DNA of 64,000 bases from Endomychus coccineus (taxonomy: Eukaryota; Arthropoda; Insecta; Coleoptera; Endomychidae), in NCBI GenBank assembly GCA_958510875.1, contig OY294067.1, positions 255,131,736 through 255,195,735 on the forward strand, read 5' to 3'. The notes below the pieces were generated by a model, which was not told the origin of the DNA, searched no databases, and worked only from the letters and a program-made list of their open reading frames with translations. Both the position numbers and the translations under genes were made by a program. How positions within the stretch are numbered: the first letter of the stretch is position 1; each line of letters opens with the position of its first letter. This document shows, piece after piece, positions 1 to 10,633 of this stretch.

Positions 1-591
1 AAAATTTAATAATACATTGAAATTAATTTTGGCTGAGGCAAAAATCAAAAGCTTGTTCTATCTCGGTTCATATTGCTGGATTAGAATGTGATTTTTCTAG
101 AATTTTTGTGATCAAAAATTTATGTTCATTGGGGGGGGGGGGGGATATTTGAAACATCGAAAAATTACAAAACTTCATCTTGTTTGTGATTTTTTATAAG
201 ATAGTGAAGTTTAAGACAAGATGAATAACAATTAATTAACTTATCTTTTCCAAATTTACTGTTAAATAAAATTAGGCTATTTTCTAAGAATTGTACAGTT
301 TCCAACTAAAGGCTGTTATTTTATTAAACTCTAATGGTTTCTAGGGAAATCAAAGCAGTCTATGTTCATAAATTCATTATCCTTGTTGCTAAAAGGATGA
401 TATCTTATATCCTAATATTCAGCAGAAGCAAAAAGCAAATAAACAAGATCAAAACAAAAGCATACATTTGGACACTTGCTCTCAGATCTTCCCATTTGAT
501 GAGATATGAGCGTTTGAATTCCCAAAGTTTCGTAGTAACAATTACAAGTACCTCTGAATTTTTAACAATCTAATCAATTTTGATGTATTAG
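1..591 (+). other. Intron sequence upstream of AOX copy A exon
   Basis: No coding similarity is recognisable here. The stretch ends in a good splice acceptor directly before the exon at 592, so it is read as intron of aldehyde oxidase copy A, whose earlier exons would lie left of the window. It holds a run of G at about 130-143 and AT-rich sequence with no other structure that I can support. Confidence 0.6.
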
Positions 592-1350
592 GTATTCTCC
601 AGTAGCTCCATTTATCGGTCCTTATCTGGTTTATGGCACCTGTGTTGCTGAAGTAATCGTAGATATTCTGACTGGACAACATCTCATTTCGAGAGTCGAT
701 CTCATCGAGGATACAGGTACTACCCTCAGCCCAAAAATGTTGGTCAAGTGGAAGGTGCATTCATAATGGGCGCTGGCTTTTTCACTACAGAGAAGATAGT
801 GTTCAATCAAAATGGACAAATTGTCACCAATAATACCTGGTTATATAAGCCACCTGGCATCAAAGATATACCAATCGATTTCCGGATAAAATTTCCGAAG
901 AATAACAGTAACCCTGTTGGAGTTCTACAGTCAAAAGGTGAGTTATAAATATTGGATAGAAAGTTTTGAACATCTATTATGTAATTTTGAAGAAATTGAA
1001 TAATTGTGATCCTTCATTATTAAATTCAATTCAAGAGTAATCGATTAAAGGACGGCAACCTATTTTGCACAAGGATGAAATTATGATATGGTGGATGTGT
1101 TTTTTCAGCTATGGGGGAACCTCCGCTGTGCCTATCAGTATCCATACCTCTAGCAATTAGAAATGCTGTAGCGTCAGCAAGAATGGATTCAGATCCGGAG
1201 AAGCCTAAATGGTACCCATTTGGTAATATTTCGATTATATTCTCACCAACAGCTACATTCATGCTGATTATCTTGATTACAGATGGGCCATCTTCGGTTG
1301 AAAATACGTTCATGCATAGTTTGAATGATATTGAGTCGTATATTTTATAA
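592..1350 (+). pseudogene. Aldehyde oxidase copy A, last three exons (decayed)
   Basis: Three exons encode the C-terminal end of a molybdenum-cofactor domain of the aldehyde oxidase/xanthine dehydrogenase family. They are 592-937 (contains LVYGTCVAEV, then GFFTTEKIVFNQNGQ and PPGIKDIPIDFRIKF), 1109-1222 (MGEPPLCLS, PLAIRNAVASAR) and 1283-1350 (DGPSSVENTFMHSLN, stop TAA). Exon borders have GT donors and AG acceptors and keep phase. The IPIDFR and GEPPLCLS motifs fit insect aldehyde oxidase better than xanthine dehydrogenase. Compared with copy B, about four bases are missing near 737-741, where SPKIDIGQIEG is expected, which shifts the frame inside the first exon. The locus is therefore probably a pseudogene, or the 3' remnant left by the segmental duplication shared with 26.2 kb. 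Upstream exons are outside the window. Confidence 0.8.
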
Positions 1351-2070
1351 ATGTGAAGGCTTTTTTTGTTGCAGTGGCTTAAGTAGAAACTCTTTGTTTT
1401 TCTCTTTTTTGCTACCTATATCCCGCTCCAGTGAGGCAACGATGAATATTCGATATATTTTATTTTGTTGGCAAGTAAAAAGGCACGGAATAACTTTACA
1501 TTACTTGAAATACGGTAACATTTAATTGCATTAAACGCTTGAAATTGAGAGATGCATGAGAATTTCATCTTAAATCATACATTTTGGAGCATTAGAAATG
1601 AAATGTATTTTGAATATTATTAATATTCTAAAATAGTCTACAAAACAATGCTTACATTTTATTTCAAAGGTGATAATTTAACTACCAATTGAAAAATACA
1701 TTCAACATTATGTACCCGAAGATTATTGTATGGCGGAATAATATTATTATAGATAGGAAAATAATAAAGTTTTACGTTATTGCTTTTTAGTATTATTTTT
1801 TATGAAATATACCAAATCAATCATACCTTATAAGACTTGAGGCTCGAATTTTATTGTCAACGAGATTAATGAAGTCATCGGAGATGTATTGCTGCTTTCA
1901 ATAAATTTCCAATTTATTGTTGAAATAATCCAAACATTTGGATTCACAGGACATATTACAGCTCTGCCATGAAATGCCAGACCAAAGAATAATAGTCTAC
2001 AATAAGGAGCTTTACTAGAAAGCGATGGCAAATTTGATATAATGAAAGAAGAATTATATCGTTTCACCCT
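1351..2070. other. No gene seen; 3' flank of AOX copy A
   Basis: AT-rich sequence with no recognisable coding potential. Its part from about 1700 matches 27.96-28.11 kb and continues at 31.97 kb, which shows it as the uninterrupted version of a site that carries a LINE in unit 2. The relevant point here is near 1855-1870, around gtcaacgagattaatgaag. Confidence 0.5.
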
Positions 2071-2159
2071 TTACTATGTGATATCAAATTTTATCCGCAT
2101 TGTAAAATTAAATACTACTATGTTGATAGTAGTAGTTTCATAAATCACATAGATATTTG

Positions 2160-2340
2160 TCATTAAGGATGGAATATAAGCGAAAAAGTTATACAATGAA
2201 TTTAGATTTATCTTCAGCTGAGGGTAATCTCTTATATACCCTATTAATTCCAAATAGTATTTAAACAGGCACATTTTGAATTTTAATTTAGTTAACTCTG
2301 ATGGCAATTTGGTAGCTGAAAAGTTCTCAGTATTTTAACA
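2160..2340 (+). repeat. Penelope-like element 3' tail (family 3), degraded
   Basis: The sequence resembles the 3' end of the GIY-YIG coding fragment at 21.5-21.95 kb: the shared stretch ggtaat...ccaaatagtatttaaacaggcacattt is followed by ctctgatgg and gctgaaaag. This is a decayed form of the hammerhead-like core present at 32400-32441; the CTGATGA box is mutated to CTGATGG here. No intact reading frame remains. Confidence 0.55.
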
Positions 2341-2608
2341 ATATTTTTTAGAGGATAGGGGTTGTACCTACTTGAAGCCTACAATTCTGATACTATTCAC
2401 TCTGCCTCGTTTTGGACTTTGGTCATTAGTTAACTTAAGCTACCTTAGGGAAAAGGTTTTCTATAAGAGAGTACAGTGATAAGCTTTGTGGCGAGAATTC
2501 TAGCAGAAAATCTCAATGAGGAGTAAATCTTAAAAAAACTTGGTGCCAAAAAAATTCGAGTAGATTTAGATTTGGTGAACTCGTAGGATTGTCAGTTCCG
2601 CGAGTGTG

Positions 2609-2730
2609 AAACGTCAACGTACCAAAGCACGTCACAAAATGGCGCTCGAGCAGGGACATAAACCTTGAACCCTTGGATTAAAAGCTCAATGCTCTACAAT
2701 CTGAGCAGTAGCAAGCAGGCCCTGAAAGTA
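2609..2730 (-). repeat. tRNA-Lys-derived repeat (SINE or tRNA relic)
   Basis: On the minus strand the core reads as a tRNA-Lys relic. It has gtagagcattg (D arm/A box region), an anticodon arm around cttttaat with anticodon TTT, then gggttcaaggtt and tccctgctcgagc (T arm/B box and acceptor). The 5' acceptor strand does not pair properly, so it is not a working tRNA. It is followed by a non-tRNA part, gccattttgtgacgtgc, as in a SINE. One copy occurs here and two tandem copies occur at the paralogous place (32716-32968). Confidence 0.6.
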
Positions 2731-2739
2731 AATTCGCAG

Positions 2740-3560
2740 AACTGACTGAGAACAACAGAATAATGATATTATAAATTGCAGATAGCAATAAGTGCAACCC
2801 TCAAATTCAAACATTAACATCAGAATTTGAAGAAGTTGAGTTAAGCGACTGAAAATCAAGCATACTTGATACTAATGAGTTTACATTACAGAACATTATT
2901 TCTGCTACTGCCTGGAACTTGGTTTGAGTTGATAAAGTTTAAGTACAATAACTGTATTGGCTCAATCATCCCATTTAACCATGTGAAGTATGTTGTGCTC
3001 ATAATGAAACGATTGATGGTTGTCAACAGGATGTATTGCCAATGGGCTTGGCATTATCATTGGGTTATTCGTATCAGGAGTAGTTTGTGGATTATAATAT
3101 CTTCTCTTAAAGAAGTGAATTAAAGCATAATAAAATTTAATGGCTTTATTGCATATTAATTAATATAATAAAATCTACAAATATTCAAAATATGATAACA
3201 GAATTGGTAATACTAAAACAGACATTAAGTTTGAGAATGTTAAACTCAATATCAATAAGAAAAAGAAAACTGAAATAACTTAGAATAGAGGAAAAATATT
3301 CAACAAGAGAACTGAAAGAATATGTCTTAAGGACCCCGTGGATTGTTTCTTATGTATAGTATTATACTGTATCCACAGTGTGAATATAGTTTTAGAAATT
3401 ACCTCTTCAATAAATTCATTGTGCGCGTGAGTCTCATAGGCCATGCACAATGTTCAATAAGTCTTACATTTGATTAAAATGTTTCGTCTTTTATATTGTA
3501 TAGCTCATAATGGAAGCAGCCTTTCACATCAGTTCATGTAGAATATGCTTCCAGCATTCC
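2740..3560. other. No gene seen; duplicated AT-rich spacer
   Basis: I see no gene. The stretch matches 32.96-33.75 kb of unit 2 at high similarity. Short open frames differ between the two units and are not conserved, which argues against coding function. Confidence 0.5.
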
Positions 3561-4085
3561 CTTTTCTTGCGTTAAAATGTAAATTGGTAAAACGGGTCGT
3601 ACATTAGCTACTCCAGTAAGAGAACAGAATATCTATGTACAAGGCTGCGTGATACCAGTACATCTGCACTTGCGGAACATAAGTTTGATAGTAATCATCA
3701 AATCCTTTTCGAAAATACAAAAATTCTAGCCCAAACTTCTATCAGCGAAGAATTCTTGAAGCTATAGGAATACTGAAACATCCAAATAATCTAAGTCGTG
3801 GCACAGGATATCACCTTCCCAACATTTGGAAACCCATCCTTGAAAATTCCACTTCGCACATGATCATACAACGGCAGGGTCTTGTGAATAACCGGAATAA
3901 CGGCAGTGAACTATGTAGCGCAAGGGTGTTTTCCCACAATAGATACTGCGACAGAAACCAGAAGAATCCGGTTCAAGCCCCAAGCCTGCCCTGAAGATGC
4001 CATCTGTAATGGTTGACGAAACCAAGTAGTGCTATTGTCACGGGGAATCCTTTCGGAAGCCAAGAATTTTCAGGATTAGCTATGC
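3560..4085 (+). repeat. Penelope-like element fragment, GIY-YIG end and tail (family 2)
   Basis: The stretch matches the 3' part of the intact copy at 58.86-59.36 kb: the GIY-YIG coding end (ggtcgtacattagctact, cacttgcggaacataag, catccaaataatctaa), then the tail with cctgccctgaagatgcca and gacgaaacc. Multiple indels break the frame. The tail keeps the first hammerhead-like box (CTGAAGA at 3992-3998) and GAAA (4019-4022) but has lost the cleavage-site strand. The paralogous copy is at 33.74-34.86 kb. Confidence 0.75.
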
Positions 4086-4159
4086 TCGGAAGTTTGTTGT
4101 TCAAGATAATGAAATAATTATTAAAAGTTCGATTTCCACTTATTCAATAATAAATACAT

Positions 4160-4626
4160 ATAAAAATTCTTGGGAAATAGGTCACTACATCATCAGAAGA
4201 CTCATCATGTCAAAAGGGTTTATTAAAACTAATTATAGCATCCATATCGCACAATCTTCAATCAAAAGGCCACGCCGTCGAAACGAACAGAACCACGACA
4301 ATTGAAATTGTATCGTCAATATTAAAGTATACATTTTTTGTAACAAGAATCCACTGTTCAGTAATATTCTCATAACATACAAGCGCATGTTGCTATGGTC
4401 TAATAACAACTGACGTTCGAAGTTATTTGTTGGTATCTACTCGAACCAGATGTAAGATTTATGAGGTACTTGAAAAAGGTTTCAGGCCTATATTGGAATT
4501 TACTTTTAAGCATTCTTCCTAAATATACTTTCAACATTATAAAGACTCATGTAGGAATTTGCAAGAGTTTTAATTAACCTATTTCCCAAGATTTTTTATA
4601 TATAATTCATACTGGGTCAAGAATCA
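4160..4626 (-). repeat. Penelope-like tail (family 1), private to unit 1
   Basis: On the minus strand 4437-4625 matches the sequence after the stop of the 47.2-48.95 kb element (ttgcaaattcctac, gggaaatagg, gggtcaagaatc). A second short piece at 4165-4200 carries cttctgatgatg directly joined to gtgacctatttccc, so the hairpin and cleavage strand of the hammerhead-like motif seen at 49352-49393 are deleted. No coding part remains. This stretch has no counterpart in unit 2. Confidence 0.55.
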
Positions 4627-4859
4627 CTACATAGTATAAAACAAAGTCGCTTTCTCTGTCCCTATATCCCTATGTATGCTTAAATCTTTAAAACTACGCA
4701 ACGGATTTTGATGCGGTTTTTTTTTTATAGATAGAGTGATTGAAGAGGAAGGTTTGTATGTATAATAACATGCATTAAATAGTGGAGAAATACTGTTATT
4801 TTTGAGGTTTCTAATGTGATGTCGTAAATAATTACACGTTTTCCGCTTATATGAAATAA

Positions 4860-5600
4860 TACTTAGCGACAACAAAAACCTATAATATGACACGTTGGAC
4901 GAAGACCGAGACATGAATATGAAGAAAAACTACGCAATATTCCAGAATTTTCCTTCTTTTAGAAAAATTTGTACCAAGAACCATCGCGATACCTTATTAT
5001 TCTAATAACACTGACTAGGAATGGTAAATTTTGATTTTCCGGAAAACTGTAGTCGGTTTTGATTTTATGATAATGAAATAATACTCAGCGAATACGAAAA
5101 CATATAATTAGACACGTTGGACGAGGTCCGAGATGGAAATATGACGGAATAATGACGCAATTTTCCAGAATCTTCCTTTTTTTAGTGAAAATTGTACCGA
5201 GACACATCACGGCATCTTATCATTTCTCTACCAGAGTTCGAAAAAATTTTGTTTGTTGCTAAGATTTGCTAAACTTTTCCGGGTTTGTCAGCGAATTTTA
5301 GTTTTTCCAACTTCAGATTCGAGCTCAGCGGACCAAAAAATTGCTTTATCCCAAATTTCAGAGACTTTGGATCAAAAGGGCCAAGATATTCCATTTGTTA
5401 TAAAAGACATTTCATTTGTTAACTGAAAATGGTTTTTCATTGCTTATATTAATAGTAATGATAACGAGCCACCTTCTTTTCTAACTAACGATGTGTAAGC
5501 CATCCTGAACACGATGCAAAAAGAATTTTGCATTTTCGTGCTGTCTATAAAATTTTAGAAATTACCCCTATTTTTTCACACTTTTGACTGGACTAGTGGC
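4860..5600 (+). repeat. Dispersed AT-rich repeat with internal tandem modules (repeat X)
   Basis: Contains two consecutive copies of a module marked by acacgttggacga, ttccagaattttcctt and a closing tttccggaaaactgtagtcgg, about 222 bases apart (4891 and 5113). A unique 3' part follows (gatgtgtaagcc, gcattttcgtgc, cacacttttgactg). The same composite repeat occurs at 36.31-37.13 kb, inverted at 45.09-46.01 and 46.59-47.09 kb, and partially at 49.53-49.93 and 50.69-51.08 kb. No coding content was seen. It could be a satellite-bearing non-autonomous element. Confidence 0.65.
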
Positions 5601-6111
5601 GAACTATTTCTAAAGAACTACATTCGTGATTATTTCGATCATATTACAACTGAGTATAAATGAATGCTAGAGAATTGAAAACAAAACAAATATCAGCTCC
5701 ACGTAAAGTATCTATCGAAATCACTTCCGAAGAAAGGAGAACTACACACTATTGAACATTGTGAACGCAAAAGGAGATAATCTTTTGAATTTCGAAAGAG
5801 GAATATGAAAACGTAAGAATCATTGATTACGTTATAAGATAAATGATTACCAATTATATGATGCATTTTGCCATAATTAGAATTGACTTATGAACTTTTT
5901 CTTATAACTCAGCATGGCGGTATCGCACTGGAGATATCGCACACAGAGGATTTGTAGAAACTAGTAAACTTATCAACTTCTTTCGATTAACAGATAACTA
6001 GTCTGCGATTCTAATGATGAATTTATAACTAAATACAATCTCTCAATTAGGCCTTTAAAAGTATAACAGATAAAACTGAATTTTCGCAAGGTCTCATTAT
6101 AGTAATATACA

Positions 6112-6115
6112 CGTA
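6112..6115. repeat. Target site duplication of LTR element, left (CGTA)
   Basis: CGTA directly precedes the left LTR and is repeated directly after the right LTR (11399-11402). The uninterrupted paralogous site, with a single CGTA, is at 37636-37639. Confidence 0.85.
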
Positions 6116-6419
6116 TGTAGGATGAATTGAATAACCCAGTGATTTTAATTAACTTTAATGAAATGATATTATTATATTAACACTTTGTTTATATCCAATT
6201 TATGCAATATAGATATATTAACTAGATAATCACACTAATAACTATCTCGATAAAAGAGTCAAATGTTCGCAGCGGGAAAACCGTCTTTTCCCCGTCTGCC
6301 GTCTTCGTCGTTCCCTTCTTCACTGTCCGCACAAGTGTTACTACCCTGCCTTCTAGGATGGTACCTGCTCCTTCTTAGGCCCTGCTGGAGGGTTGTTGCC
6401 AGATCGGGCAATTCCCACA
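6116..6419 (-). repeat. 3' LTR of the Ty3/Gypsy element
   Basis: A 304-base LTR starting TGTAGGATG and ending TTCCCACA on the + strand. It is near-identical to 11096-11398, with differences such as gtgatttt versus gtgaattt and an AT indel near 6214. The C-terminal codons of pol run into this LTR. Confidence 0.92.
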
Positions 6420-6943
6420 TTTCGGCCATCCTGTGAATCATTCGCCTCGGATGATAAACTGTCTACTTCCACCCATGGCTTCATGTACTCGTTACAAGAA
6501 GTGGTTTTGATTGTCCCTTCATGACATCCCTCTTTGGCTACGTCATACGTATTATTGAGTTTCGATTTTACAATACGATATGGACCCAAAAATTTTGGTT
6601 TCAGCTTGCATCCAGGACCAAACTGTGTTCGTTTTATTGCTACAAGATCTCCAGTGCAATATTTTCTTGGTGGTCGTCGTCGTAAGTTATATGTTCTTTT
6701 ATTTTCTAATTGAACTTTCAATATCTGTTCCTTCGCGTCTCGTCGCAGTTCGTCGCGGTTGTCATCAAAATTGTCTATAAATTCCCTTTCTAGAATTTCT
6801 CTAATTCTTATGTCAGTTTTGTTTCGCATTTTCGTTCCCAACATCAATTCAAAAGGTGTTCTGTTAATGCTCCTATGGAATGTGGAATTCAGCACTTGCT
6901 GAAGCTGGTCAATGTATTTATACCACTTCGCAGGCTCATTCAA
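6353..6943 (-). pseudogene. Integrase C-terminal part of the Ty3/Gypsy pol
   Basis: A 196-codon open frame holding the last part of the integrase core (QQVLNSTFHRSINRTPFELM) and the C-terminal chromatin/DNA-binding region with the GPY-like block KFLGPYRIVKSKLNNTYDV. It belongs to the same polyprotein as 6973-8475 but is separated from it by a deletion near 6955-6975. That deletion also removes the segment right after SNGQ, where the third catalytic residue of the DDE triad (Glu) sits in this family. The frame ends inside the 3' LTR, which is common in compact Ty3/Gypsy elements. Confidence 0.85.
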
Positions 6944-6972
6944 GCATAGTTTCGTCAGTACTGGAATTATTA

Positions 6973-8475
6973 TTATTGACCATTTGATCTCGGTAAACCT
7001 GTTGTAACTGTATAATGTTGAATACCTTCATCGCTACAGTAGTCTGAAAATTCTTTAGAGGTGAATGCAGTACCTTTGTCGGAAATGATTCTAGAGGGAT
7101 TACCAAAATTCTTTTTCTGTATTTCTAACTTCGTTATTAATTCTTTCGTCGTTGTGGATTTCGTGGGATACAGCCAGACAAACATTGTAAAAGCGTCAAT
7201 AACAACTAAAATATGGTTATAACGTTTGCTGGTTGATTCCAGGGGTCCTAAATGATCAACATGATAGGTATCAAGTGGACTTTCCCCCTTCGCTATCGGG
7301 TTCAGAAATCCCTCTTTTTTACCATTTTTTCTATTCCCTAGAATACAGTGTACACAATTCGAAATACATTTAACTATTTTCGATTTCAACTCAGGTATAA
7401 AAAATTCTTGTTTTATTGATCTTTCAGTAATATTAGCGGCAAAATGCCCTTTACCGTGTGCACTTTTTATTATTTCACTTTGCATCGATTTTGGTGTCAC
7501 CATCAACTCTGATCCTTCAATAAATTTGAATAAAATTCCGTCTCTTATTATATAATCGTTGTATTCTTTCTCTTTCAATATTTCCTTGATAGCTTGTATC
7601 TTCTCATCACCTTCCTGTGCTTTTTTAATTCTTGATATTATTCCATCAGCTAGAATAGATGCTACTGGATATCGACTAAGTGAATCCACCTGAGGTAATC
7701 GGGTACCTGCACGGTGTTCTATGACATAGTCGAATTCTTGTAGTAGGAGAAACCACCTTGCCACGCGTGTGCTCAAATCTTTCTTGTTCATTGTCTTCTG
7801 GAAAGCTAGGCAATCTGTAATAATTTTGAACTTATTGCCAAGTAAGTAAACTCTAAACTTCTTCTTTATAGCGTCAATCACAGCAAGAACTTCAAGTTCA
7901 TAGCTCGAATACTTTTTTTCAGCATCTGTTGTCTTCTTACTCGAATAATACACAGGGTGTAGGTAACTATCTTCAGATGATCTCTGCATAAGTATAGCTC
8001 CAAAACCTTCTAAGCTTGCGTCTGTATGTACTTCTGTCTCTGCTCCTTGTTTGAATATTTTCAGCACTGGCTGCTCGCTCACCAATTGTTTTAGATTTTG
8101 AAATGCATCCTTTTCTTGCATTCCAAAATGAAAACTTCTGTCTTTTTTAAGCATATCACTCAAAGGTCGTGCTATTATAGAATAGCTGGGTATAAATTTC
8201 CGGAAGTAGCCCGTTAATCCGAGAAAACTTTGTACTTGTTTTGTTGTTGTCGGTTCTGTGAAATTGAGCACGGCTTTTGTTTTACCCTTGGATGGGAAAA
8301 CTTCACCTCCTTCTATTATATGTCCCAAAAACTCTACTCTTCTCTTAAGGAATTGGCACTTTCTCATGTTTATCTCCAATCCATAGGTTTTTGCCGTTTG
8401 AAGCACTAATTTTAACCTTTCGATTCCTTCTCTAATATCAGCGGATGGGATGATCACATCATCCATGTACATCAA
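6973..8475 (-). pseudogene. Reverse transcriptase C-terminal half, RNase H and integrase core of the Ty3/Gypsy pol
   Basis: A 500-codon frame. Residues 3-6 are the RT active site YMDD. The thumb and connection follow, then RNase H (HTDASLEGFGAIL, YSSYELEVLAVIDA), then the integrase zinc-binding HHCC region (HGKGHF ... CISNCVHC) and the catalytic core (YHVDHLGPL with the first Asp, IISDKGTAF with the second Asp). The frame stops right after PRSNGQ, just before the expected Glu. The N-terminal neighbour (8551-9054) is in the same frame, divided from this one only by a TGA (minus strand, near 8549-8551) in place of a glycine codon. The product would copy and insert the element; this copy cannot make it. 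Confidence 0.9.
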
Positions 8476-8550
8476 AACTATTCCACGGCTAGCTAACTCA
8501 TGGAAAACGACATTAATAAACCTCTGAAAAACAGCCGGTGAATTACAAAG

Positions 8551-9054
8551 TCAAAATGGAACTTTCAAAAATTGAAACTGACCATCATGTGTTACAAAGG
8601 AAGTATATTTTTGGCTTGCTTCCTTAACAGCAACATGGAAAAATCCAGTTTTCAAGTCTATTGTGCTAAAAATTCGTGCGTCCTGCAATCTGTCGAGCTG
8701 GTCTTCTATTAGCGGAAGTGGAAATCTATCTTTCTCTATGAGTAGATTTATCTTCCTGTAATCAATACAAATTCTAGGAGATCCGTCTTTCTTCTTAACT
8801 ACCACTATCGGACTGGCATATTCTGAGCAGCTGGGTACTACAATTTCATCTTTCAGCCATTGTTCCACTTGTGTCTTAACAATATTTCTTTCGTGGAATG
8901 GTAATCGCGTCGGTCTAGAATATATTGGTCGCTCTTCTTTCACAATAATCGTCATTTCTACATTAGTAGTCTTTACTTTTTCTGGTTTATAGTCTGAAAC
9001 TATTTCTTCAACTTCTCGCCTATATTCATCATTCATGAGCCGTATCAATTTCAT
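8551..9054 (-). pseudogene. Reverse transcriptase N-terminal half of the Ty3/Gypsy pol
   Basis: A 167-codon frame with the RT fingers and palm: YSRPTRLPFHERNIV, VVKKKDGSPRICIDYRKIN and motif A FSTIDLKTGFFHV. It overlaps the end of gag-protease by 26 bases in another frame. Its ATG follows a TAG in its own frame, so translation would need restart or a frameshift inside the overlap. It ends at a TGA in the conserved block LKVPF-GLCNSPAVF where glycine is expected, and the rest continues at 8475. Confidence 0.9.
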
Positions 9055-10633
9055 CTAGGTCTGTGATTATGTGCAAAAGAGTATCTAACTGTTGTCGTTG
9101 AACATGTATCCCGTTTTTATTTATAGTGACTTCAGCTTGATTTAAGAGATCCTGTCCCACAATAGCTTCTATCGGCATAACGTCATTCGAAACAACGTGA
9201 ATAATCGTAGGAAAGTCATCGTCTAGTTTTATTGTATCTCCGAAAAATCCATTAGTTTCTACTTTACCTCTTCCGAATCCAGTTAATGTTAGTTTTGAGT
9301 TACATAACCGGGGAGATCCCAATTTCTTATAAGTTTCTTCGCAAACTAAATTGACCTGACTTCCTGAGTCGATCAGAACATTGACCTCTAATTTTCCAAT
9401 AATCGCTTTTCTAATCATTTTTCCATTCACGTCTGTGGAAATGCTAGTTACTGGAGCTGAATTGGTTGCATTTGGTTCCTTCTCCTCACATTCGTTTGCA
9501 CGATGTCCGAATTTTTGGCATTTGAAGCACTTCAAACCCAAATGTTTCGATTTGCAATTGGACGACAGATGTCCTATGTCACCACAGTTAAAACAACGTA
9601 CATCTCGTTTGCCTCTTGAGTCGTGTCTACTCGCGTTGTTATGATTGCTTGTCTGGCTCGGATTATTTTGGTTACTTATTCCAGAATTTGCCGTATTTCT
9701 GTTCGGCTGAATTGTATTCTTATATCTAATCTTCTCATAAAGATCAAGTTTCTTCTTGAAATCCCTGATCGTTTCTGCACCATACAATATGACTTTATGG
9801 CTTACATCGTCACTTATCCCATCAATAACATATTGTATAAGCGCTTCGTCCTCAATATAACCTCGACTAGCTATTTCTTTCATTATAAGAAAATATTCCT
9901 GCAATGTTTCGCCCCTTCTAATTTTTCGTTTACTCATCGTTTCATGCAAAACAGCACTATTGATCTTTGATGAAAATTCTTCTTTCAAGGATCGTTTCAG
10001 CTCGGTCCAAGTTGTGATTCGTCTCTCACTTTGTATAAATAATTTCGCAAGTCCTTTCAATGATCTCTTAGCAAAAATAAAAGTCTGTAGATCGTCCCAA
10101 CCTAGTAATTTGGCGTTGTCTTCGAATTCGGTTATCCATCTATTTATAGAATAATTATCTTCACCATTAAATGAACGGATTGAATCTTCGATATCTTTAA
10201 ACGTCATCATAAACTTGGGAGTATTCGTCCTAGTAGATGAAGCATTGTCTTCAATAATGTCATCGTTATTTTCGGAGTCTACGTCATCGGCTTCGTCATC
10301 GCCTTCGTCGTTAATATTAAGTGAATTCAAATCAATTAAATGCATGCAAATTCGTTCCGCTACTACGTCTTTATTTCCATTGTAGTCTATGCCTAAGATA
10401 TGACAAATCGACGTCAAATCTTGATCTGTCAAATTATTAGTCACAAAGTCTATCTTTACTCTATATTCATCAGTGGTTTCATTAAAACCAAAACCAGGAA
10501 ATTTTCGAATCCTACCTCTGTTCCCTCTGTCACCGTTCTCCTCGAATATGAACTTATGTAAAGCTCTAATTGTAAAAACTGAAGCCTTTTTAATGTTTTC
10601 AGCTAAATGCACAATTTGTCCTGAAGTCTCCAT
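9029..10633 (-). CDS. Gag-protease polyprotein of the Ty3/Gypsy element
   Basis: A 534-codon intact frame. It has an acidic N-terminal third, a Ty3-type capsid region (INRWITEFEDNAKLLGWDD ... FIFAKRSLKGLAK), two CCHC zinc knuckles at about residues 347-360 (CFNCGDIGHLSSNC) and 369-382 (CFKCQKFGHRANEC), and a retropepsin with active site VLIDSGSQVN, whose Asp is about residue 422. It would form the capsid, package the element RNA and process the polyprotein. It starts 463 bases inside the 5' LTR. The pol frame begins within its last 26 bases. No disabling change was seen. Confidence 0.9.
   Translation of the reverse strand: METSGQIVHLAENIKKASVFTIRALHKFIFEENGDRGNRGRIRKFPGFGFNETTDEYRVKIDFVTNNLTDQDLTSICHILGIDYNGNKDVVAERICMHLIDLNSLNINDEGDDEADDVDSENNDDIIEDNASSTRTNTPKFMMTFKDIEDSIRSFNGEDNYSINRWITEFEDNAKLLGWDDLQTFIFAKRSLKGLAKLFIQSERRITTWTELKRSLKEEFSSKINSAVLHETMSKRKIRRGETLQEYFLIMKEIASRGYIEDEALIQYVIDGISDDVSHKVILYGAETIRDFKKKLDLYEKIRYKNTIQPNRNTANSGISNQNNPSQTSNHNNASRHDSRGKRDVRCFNCGDIGHLSSNCKSKHLGLKCFKCQKFGHRANECEEKEPNATNSAPVTSISTDVNGKMIRKAIIGKLEVNVLIDSGSQVNLVCEETYKKLGSPRLCNSKLTLTGFGRGKVETNGFFGDTIKLDDDFPTIIHVVSNDVMPIEAIVGQDLLNQAEVTINKNGIHVQRQQLDTLLHIITDLDEIDTAHE

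Noticed and set aside
127..143. G run as a possible quadruplex or regulatory element
   Set aside because: A single homopolymer in an intron; no second G tract arrangement and a likely length artefact.
334..573. Open frame before the first AOX exon
   Set aside because: Lies in the intron, has no aldehyde oxidase similarity and is not conserved before the copy B exon at 26213.
2609..2730. Functional tRNA-Lys gene
   Set aside because: The acceptor stem does not pair and the sequence is followed by a conserved non-tRNA body repeated elsewhere, so a relic or SINE is more likely.
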